DNA from: an uncultured bacterium
Lineage (GTDB): Bacteria; Auribacterota; Tritonobacteria; UBA1439
Length of the DNA stretch: 9,092 nt
Direction: 5' to 3'
Assembly (NCBI GenBank): GCA_937858775.1
Contig: CALLYX010000446.1
Coordinates: forward strand, 1 to 9,092
Shown here: positions 5,795 to 9,092 of the stretch, one piece after another
Position numbering within the stretch: position 1 is the first letter of the stretch
Layout: each line of letters starts with the position of its first letter
Translations under genes and position numbers: made by a program
The notes under the pieces: generated by a model
What the model saw: the letters and a program-made list of their open reading frames with translations, nothing else
What the model was told of the DNA's origin: nothing
The model's database searches: none

Positions 5795-6237
5795 TGGATA
5801 GGCCCCTTCGCGCCTGTCTGAGTGAAGATCACCTTGACGTTCTTTCTGAGGGCGCCCCTTTTCAGTTCGTGGTCCCAATCCATCCCCGTGCCGGTGGTGA
5901 CCGAGTTCTCGGTGGCGATGGTGACGAACTCGTCGGTCCTCAGGCGGTGCGTCTCCTTGTTGAAGATCGCCTTGTCCGTGGTGGCCACGGTGTTGGTCCC
6001 GTCCTCGGAGAAGAAGATCGCGCGGACATTCTTGAGCTCGATCTCCTCGGGGGTGAGGAAAGACGCGGAGCTCCCCGCCACTTTCCATTCGACACGGCCG
6101 TCCTTCCGGGTGGAGTTGAAGGTGAAGCCGTCGCGGAGCTCCGAGCCCGGGGGCTTCGCCTGCGGCTGGGCGTCCTCCCCGGCGGCGGCGAGGGCGCAGG
6201 AGAGGCAGAGAAGCGGGAGCGCCTTAGCGATATGCAC
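5791..6237 (-). CDS. lptC: LptC-like LPS export bridge protein
   Basis: LptC is the inner-membrane-anchored periplasmic link between LptB2FG and LptA. This 148-residue protein has one hydrophobic segment at 6-19 (LPLLCLSCALAAA), then a beta-rich domain at about 38-142 with WKVAGSSASFLTPEEI, LKNVRAIFF, TVATTDKAIFN, VTIATENSV and GMDWDHELKRG, the strand pattern of LptC/OstA-like domains. It is shorter than typical LptC (about 190). The segment may be a cleavable signal peptide rather than an anchor; the two Cys do not form a good lipobox. The start is GTG at 6237 with GGAGGG nine bases upstream, overlapping kdsC by 14 bases. The sequence is divergent, so family assignment rests on pattern plus position between kdsC and lptA. 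Confidence 0.75.
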   Translation of the reverse strand: MHIAKALPLLCLSCALAAAGEDAQPQAKPPGSELRDGFTFNSTRKDGRVEWKVAGSSASFLTPEEIELKNVRAIFFSEDGTNTVATTDKAIFNKETHRLRTDEFVTIATENSVTTGTGMDWDHELKRGALRKNVKVIFTQTGAKGPIQ

Positions 6238-6751
6238 CGAGCAAGTCCCTCCACCTGCCCTGGGCCTTGAGGATGAGCTCGACCACCTCCCTTAGGGCGC
6301 CATCGCCTCCCGCCGTCGCGGTGGTGTAGCAGGCGGCCCTCCGGAGCTCTTCCGGGGAGCCGGGAACGGCTACGCCGAGCCCGGCCCGCGACAGGAGCGG
6401 AAGGTCGGGGAGGTCGTCCCCCACGCAGCAGAGCTCGCCGGGTTCAAGGCCGTATTCCGCGTACAGTATACCAAGAATCCGCCCCTTGTCACCCGCCCCC
6501 TGCCAGAGGCGGTCCACGCCGAGCTCCCGGCTCCGCCTCGCCAGGGCGGGGGATGAGCGCCCGGAGACGAGGAAGACCATGAGCCCCGCGCGCCGCGCCA
6601 GCAGGATCGCGAGGCCGTCGCGGGCGTGGAAGCGCTTGAGCTCGAGCCCCCCCGCGCCGTAGATGACGCCGCCGTCGGTCAGGACGCCGTCCACGTCGGA
6701 GACGATCGCCCTGACGCGCCGCGCGCGCCTGAGGATCTCCGCCTTCTTCAT
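6224..6751 (-). CDS. kdsC: 3-deoxy-D-manno-octulosonate 8-phosphate phosphatase KdsC
   Basis: KdsC removes phosphate from Kdo-8-phosphate, the third step of Kdo synthesis. It is a compact HAD phosphatase of 175 residues, normal for the family. Motif I is SDVDGVLTDG (18-27) with nucleophile Asp19 and acid/base Asp21. Motif II is VSGRSS with Ser63, motif III is Lys89 and motif IV is GDDLPDLPLL (111-120) with Asp112, Asp113 and Asp116. The substrate segment LKRFHARDG at 38-46 is characteristic of the KdsC group and distinguishes it from other HADs. The start ATG 6751 lies 34 bases after kdsD; the ribosome site is weak (GGAA). Codons near Arg91-Tyr97 include ATT, CTT, GGT and ATA, AT-rich for this genome, and coincide with a candidate internal promoter. 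Confidence 0.94.
   Translation of the reverse strand: MKKAEILRRARRVRAIVSDVDGVLTDGGVIYGAGGLELKRFHARDGLAILLARRAGLMVFLVSGRSSPALARRSRELGVDRLWQGAGDKGRILGILYAEYGLEPGELCCVGDDLPDLPLLSRAGLGVAVPGSPEELRRAACYTTATAGGDGALREVVELILKAQGRWRDLLGAYR
6465..6492 (-). promoter_or_regulatory. Candidate internal sigma70 promoter inside kdsC
   Basis: On the minus strand GTGACA (-35, 6492-6487) is followed by 16 bases and TATACT (-10, 6470-6465), each one mismatch from consensus. TGG immediately before the -10 supplies an extended -10 TGn. Transcription would begin near 6458, about 220 bases before the lptC start. The kdsC codons here (ATT CTT GGT ATA) are unusually AT-rich, which is easier to explain by selection for the promoter than by protein coding. 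Confidence 0.5.
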
Positions 6752-6785
6752 GGGAAATTCCGCGGCCTTCCGGACTGGCGGGGGG

Positions 6786-7778
6786 TCATTCGATTCCGAT
6801 CAGGTCCACCACGTCGAGCATGCCGACGGGCCTCCCCTTCGCGTCCACGACCGGGATCTCGTCGAGCTTCCGCCCCTTCGGGTTGTCCCCGCGCATGACG
6901 CGGAGCGCCTCGACGGCCAATCGCCCCGGGGCGATGGTGATCGGGTTGCGGATCATGAAGTCGCCGATGCGGCGCGATGCGATGTCGGCGCCGGCCTCGA
7001 GGGCGCGCCGGAGATCCCCGTCGGTGAAGATCCCGGCGAGCCTGCCGCGGGGGTCGACGACCGCGGCGGCGCCCGCACGCGCCTTGGTGATCGCGAGAAG
7101 CACGTCCTTGACTCGAGTCCCCTCCCGGACGATCGGGTTCGATCCCCCGGTGCGCATTACGTCCTTGACCTTGAGGAGCCTCCTGCCCAGCGACCCGGCC
7201 GGGTGATAGAGGGCGAACTCCTCGCGCCTCAGCCGCTTCCTGCCGATGAGGGCGACGGCGATGGCGTCGCCCATGGCGAGCATCGCGGTCGTGCTGGCCG
7301 TGGGGGCGAGGCCCAGGGGGCACGCCTCCCTCGCCACGCCGACGTCCAGGACGATGTCGCTGTGTGCCGCGAGGGCGGAGCGCGGCCTGCCGGTCATGCA
7401 GACGAGGAGGGCCCCTATCCTCCGCACCACGGGAACGAGACGGAGCATCTCCTCGGTCTCGCCGCTCGAGGAGAGGGCGAGGACGACGTCATCCGCCGTG
7501 ACCATGCCTAGATCCCCGTGCACGGCCTCCGCGGGATGCAGGGAGAGGGAGGGGACGCCGATGCTCGCGAGCGTCGCCTGGATCTTCCTGCCGATGATCC
7601 CCGGCTTGCCCATGCCGCAGACGATCACCCTTCCCCGGCAGCCGTGTATCGCCTCGACCGCCTTGCCGAATGCGGGGGTCAGCTTGCGGCCGAGGGCGAC
7701 GATCGCCGCCGCCTCCACCCTGAAGACCTCCCTGGCGACCTCGTCGTAGGCGCGTCTCTTCCGCACGGCCCCCCTCAC
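6786..7778 (-). CDS. kdsD: Arabinose-5-phosphate isomerase KdsD/KpsF
   Basis: The enzyme interconverts ribulose-5-phosphate and arabinose-5-phosphate, supplying the substrate of KdsA. The 330-residue protein (E. coli KdsD is 328) has a SIS domain at about 40-185 and two CBS domains at about 205-265 and 270-328. Residues matching E. coli Lys59, Glu111, Glu152 and His193 are Lys58 in GMGKPG, Glu110 in SSSGETEE, Glu151 in REACPLGLAPT and His192 in LYHPAGSLGRR. HPAEAVHGDLGM at 81-92 is also typical. The usual GMGKSG reads GMGKPG. GTG 7778 was chosen because it overlaps the kdsA stop as GTGA and gives family length; GTG 7766, after AGGGGGG, is an alternative. The CBS pair suggests ligand control of Kdo supply. 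Confidence 0.93.
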   Translation of the reverse strand: MRGAVRKRRAYDEVAREVFRVEAAAIVALGRKLTPAFGKAVEAIHGCRGRVIVCGMGKPGIIGRKIQATLASIGVPSLSLHPAEAVHGDLGMVTADDVVLALSSSGETEEMLRLVPVVRRIGALLVCMTGRPRSALAAHSDIVLDVGVAREACPLGLAPTASTTAMLAMGDAIAVALIGRKRLRREEFALYHPAGSLGRRLLKVKDVMRTGGSNPIVREGTRVKDVLLAITKARAGAAAVVDPRGRLAGIFTDGDLRRALEAGADIASRRIGDFMIRNPITIAPGRLAVEALRVMRGDNPKGRKLDEIPVVDAKGRPVGMLDVVDLIGIE

Positions 7779-8611
7779 TTCCCCGCCGCCGACGCGATCC
7801 GGTGGATCGCGGCGCAGGCGTCGAGCAGCGCCCCCGCCTCGGAGAGGGGGAGCTGGTTGGGGCCGTCGCAAAGGGCGCGGTCCGGGGACGGGTGTGTCTC
7901 CAGGAAGAGCGCGTCGCAGCCCGCGGCCACGGCCGCCCTCGAGAGGCATGGGACGAACTCCCGCTGGCCCCCCGTGCTCTTCCCGAGGCCGCCGGGGAGC
8001 TGGACGCTGTGCGTTGCGTCGAAGACCACCGGCCAGCCGTAGGAGCGCATCAGGGGAAGGGCGCGCATGTCGCTCACCAGGTTGTTGTAGCCGAAAGAGG
8101 TCCCCCGTTCGGTCACGAGGATCGCCTTCGCGCCGAACGACTCGCACTTGGCGATGACGTTCTTCATTTCCCACGGCGCCAGGAACTGCCCCTTCTTGAT
8201 GTTGACCGCGCGGCCGGAGCGGCAGACGGCCCCGATCAGGTCCGTCTGGCGGCAGAGGAACGCCGGGACCTGGAGGATGTCGGCCACCCGCGCCGCGGCC
8301 GGGACGTCCGCGGCCTCGTGCACGTCCACGAGGAGCGGGAGGCCGGTCTCCCCCTTGAGGCGCGCGAGGATCTCCAGCCCCTTCTCCAGGCCCGGGCCGC
8401 GGAACGCGTCGGCGGAGCTCCGGTTCGCCTTGTCGTACGAGGTCTTGAAGACGAGCGGCACGCCGCGCTCCGCGCAGAGCGCCTTCAGCCGGCGGGCCGT
8501 GTCGAAGACGAGCGCCTCGTCCTCGATGACGCATGGGCCTGCGATCAGTACCAGGGGGAGCCCCCCCCCGATCCCGACCCCCCCCGCGTCGACGATCCTG
8601 CTCCTCGTCAT
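7775..8611 (-). CDS. kdsA: 2-dehydro-3-deoxyphosphooctonate aldolase (Kdo-8-phosphate synthase), metal-dependent type
   Basis: KdsA condenses arabinose-5-phosphate with PEP to Kdo-8-phosphate in the cytoplasm. Signature parts of the TIM barrel are LIAGPCVIED (22-31), VFKTSYDKANRSS (54-66), DVHE (96-99), VNIKKGQF (136-143), TERGTSFGYNN (167-177), FDATHSVQ (197-204), LETHP (237-241) and CDGPNQ (248-253). Cys27, His201, Glu238 and Asp249 correspond to the four metal ligands of Aquifex-type KdsA; E. coli-type enzymes have Asn for the Cys, so a metal-dependent enzyme is expected. ATG 8611 gives 278 residues. ATG 8620 (281 residues) has a G-rich tract in front, but overlaps the predicted -10 box; 8611 is preferred because the predicted transcript begins there. 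The first 17 codons contain two long G tracts. Confidence 0.94.
   Translation of the reverse strand: MTRSRIVDAGGVGIGGGLPLVLIAGPCVIEDEALVFDTARRLKALCAERGVPLVFKTSYDKANRSSADAFRGPGLEKGLEILARLKGETGLPLLVDVHEAADVPAAARVADILQVPAFLCRQTDLIGAVCRSGRAVNIKKGQFLAPWEMKNVIAKCESFGAKAILVTERGTSFGYNNLVSDMRALPLMRSYGWPVVFDATHSVQLPGGLGKSTGGQREFVPCLSRAAVAAGCDALFLETHPSPDRALCDGPNQLPLSEAGALLDACAAIHRIASAAGK
8561..8585 (-). repeat. Two homopolymeric G tracts in the kdsA 5' end
   Basis: The coding strand carries G8 (8578-8585) and G9 (8561-8569), separated by eight bases and encoding Gly-rich residues 10-17 before the conserved core. Tracts of this length are slippage-prone in replication and in some sequencing chemistries. 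Either slippage would shift the frame of almost the whole enzyme. Confidence 0.6.
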
Positions 8612-8618
8612 GGACGAC

Positions 8619-8647
8619 ATTGTACGCCCCCGCCCGCCGTATGACAA
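8619..8647 (-). promoter_or_regulatory. Sigma70-type promoter driving kdsA, predicted leaderless start
   Basis: On the minus strand TTGTCA (-35, 8647-8642), 17 bases, then TACAAT (-10, 8624-8619): each box one mismatch from consensus at ideal spacing, standing out in G+C-rich DNA. Seven bases after the -10 lies the A of the kdsA ATG at 8611, so transcription should begin at or beside the start codon. Confidence 0.6.
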
Positions 8648-8654
8648 TCCCATC

Positions 8655-8692
8655 CCGCGGCCCCGCCGCGGCGCGCCGGGTGATGGCCCGGC
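8655..8692 (-). other. G+C-rich hairpins between the upstream fragment and kdsA
   Basis: Two inverted repeats lie in the roughly 100-base gap before kdsA: GCCGGG/CCCGGC around a 6-base loop (8675-8692) and CCGCGG/CCGCGG around 5 bases (8655-8671). They follow the stop of the right-end fragment on the same strand and could act as its 3' structure, but no T run is present, and such repeats arise easily in DNA this rich in G+C. Confidence 0.25.
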
Positions 8693-8711
8693 ACGGGGTC
8701 CGCCGCGCCGC

Positions 8712-9092
8712 CTATTTCCGCGAGGCGACGATCGCGCGGACGCGCGCGCCGGCGCGCAACGCGGCTGCGGCGACGACGGTCTGGCCGGGGAGCGGCTGGT
8801 CGGCGAAGCGCCACGCGCTGCCCGCACGGTCACGCTCGACGACGATGTCCCGGCCCCCGATCACCGCCCCGCCGTCAGCGAGCCCCGCGGCGATCGTCAG
8901 CTGGGCGCCCGCGTCGGGGCCCAGCGTGCCGAGCAGGTCCTGCAGTCCCGGATCGGCCTTCCAGCCGCCGCCGTCGTCGACGAGGACTCCGGCGTCGCTG
9001 ACGGCGATCGCCTCGCGCCCGGCGAACGCCACGGACGTGAACCGGGCATCCCCGAACCCCGGCGGCAGCGGCTCCTCCGTCCACGTCTTGTC
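8712..9092 (-). CDS. C-terminal fragment of a secreted/propeller-like protein, possibly actinobacterial
   Basis: The frame enters open from the window edge and ends at TAG 8714-8712, giving 126 residues without an N-terminus. It reads like repeated beta-propeller blades: RFTSVAFAGREAIAVSDAGV, then LVDDGGGW, then TIAAGLADGGAVIGGRDIVVERD, then SAWRFADQPLPG and a final AAAALRAGARVRAIVAS strand. Short blades with Trp followed by an LPG turn resemble hypothetical surface proteins of Solirubrobacterales/Thermoleophilia from memory; no function is assigned. It has no evident link to Kdo or LPS genes. In related clusters CTP synthase (pyrG) or kdsB often precedes kdsA, so this neighbour is unexpected and may mark another contig-end join. 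Confidence 0.5.
   Translation of the reverse strand, partial: DKTWTEEPLPPGFGDARFTSVAFAGREAIAVSDAGVLVDDGGGWKADPGLQDLLGTLGPDAGAQLTIAAGLADGGAVIGGRDIVVERDRAGSAWRFADQPLPGQTVVAAAALRAGARVRAIVASRK

Noticed and set aside
8712..8833. Upstream extension of the kdsA frame to 8833
   Set aside because: The extra residues are Arg/Pro/Ser-rich with no counterpart in KdsA, and they overlap the end of the same-strand right-end fragment and the kdsA promoter.
1..9092. CRISPR array, tRNA, rRNA, insertion sequence or defence system
   Set aside because: No spaced direct repeats, cloverleaf, rRNA core, transposase motif or terminal inverted repeats were seen on either strand.

Overview
This 9,092-base window is G+C-rich (roughly two thirds by eye) and comes from a Gram-negative bacterium. 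Almost all of it is one tightly packed minus-strand gene cluster, read from right to left: kdsA, kdsD, kdsC, lptC, lptA, lptB, hpf, hprK, ptsH, ptsI. Several junctions are 4-base stop/start overlaps. The gene set fits an LPS-bearing lineage outside the classical Proteobacteria: full-length HPr kinase/phosphorylase, HPr with both His and Ser phospho-sites, a plain enzyme I without a GAF domain, a metal-dependent-type KdsA, and no rpoN between lptB and hpf. PVC, Omnitrophota or a related candidate phylum is possible, but I cannot fix the phylum from sequence alone.

Layout. Positions 1-536 (+) hold two incomplete coding pieces in different frames: the N-terminus of an alphaproteobacterial-type translation initiation factor IF-2, then the C-terminal end of an unrecognised protein. 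This looks like a chimeric join at a contig end. Positions 548-3594 (-) encode the phosphotransfer module EI, HPr and HprK. Positions 3627-4406 (-) encode a long ribosome hibernation factor with an apparently duplicated C-terminal domain. Positions 4449-6237 (-) encode LptB, LptA and a LptC-like protein, the cytoplasmic ATPase and periplasmic parts of the LPS export bridge. Positions 6224-8611 (-) encode KdsC, KdsD and KdsA, which together make Kdo from ribulose-5-phosphate. Positions 8712-9092 (-) hold the C-terminal end of a secreted/propeller-like protein that resembles actinobacterial (Thermoleophilia-type) proteins and may be a second foreign contig end. No gene-free stretch exceeds 300 bases; the longest gap is about 100 bases, in front of kdsA.

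How it works together. The right half makes Kdo and the middle exports LPS. The left half couples ribosome hibernation with a PEP-driven and ATP-driven HPr phosphorylation switch. Two sigma70-type promoters stand out. One (8619-8647) sits so close to kdsA that its predicted transcript begins on the kdsA ATG (leaderless). The other (6465-6492) lies inside kdsC and could drive the lpt-hpf-pts part separately. The most unusual protein features are the HprK active-site His replaced by Pro and the doubled HPF C-terminal domain. I saw no mobile element, CRISPR array, tRNA or rRNA, and no clear evidence of a wholly new defence or biosynthetic system.
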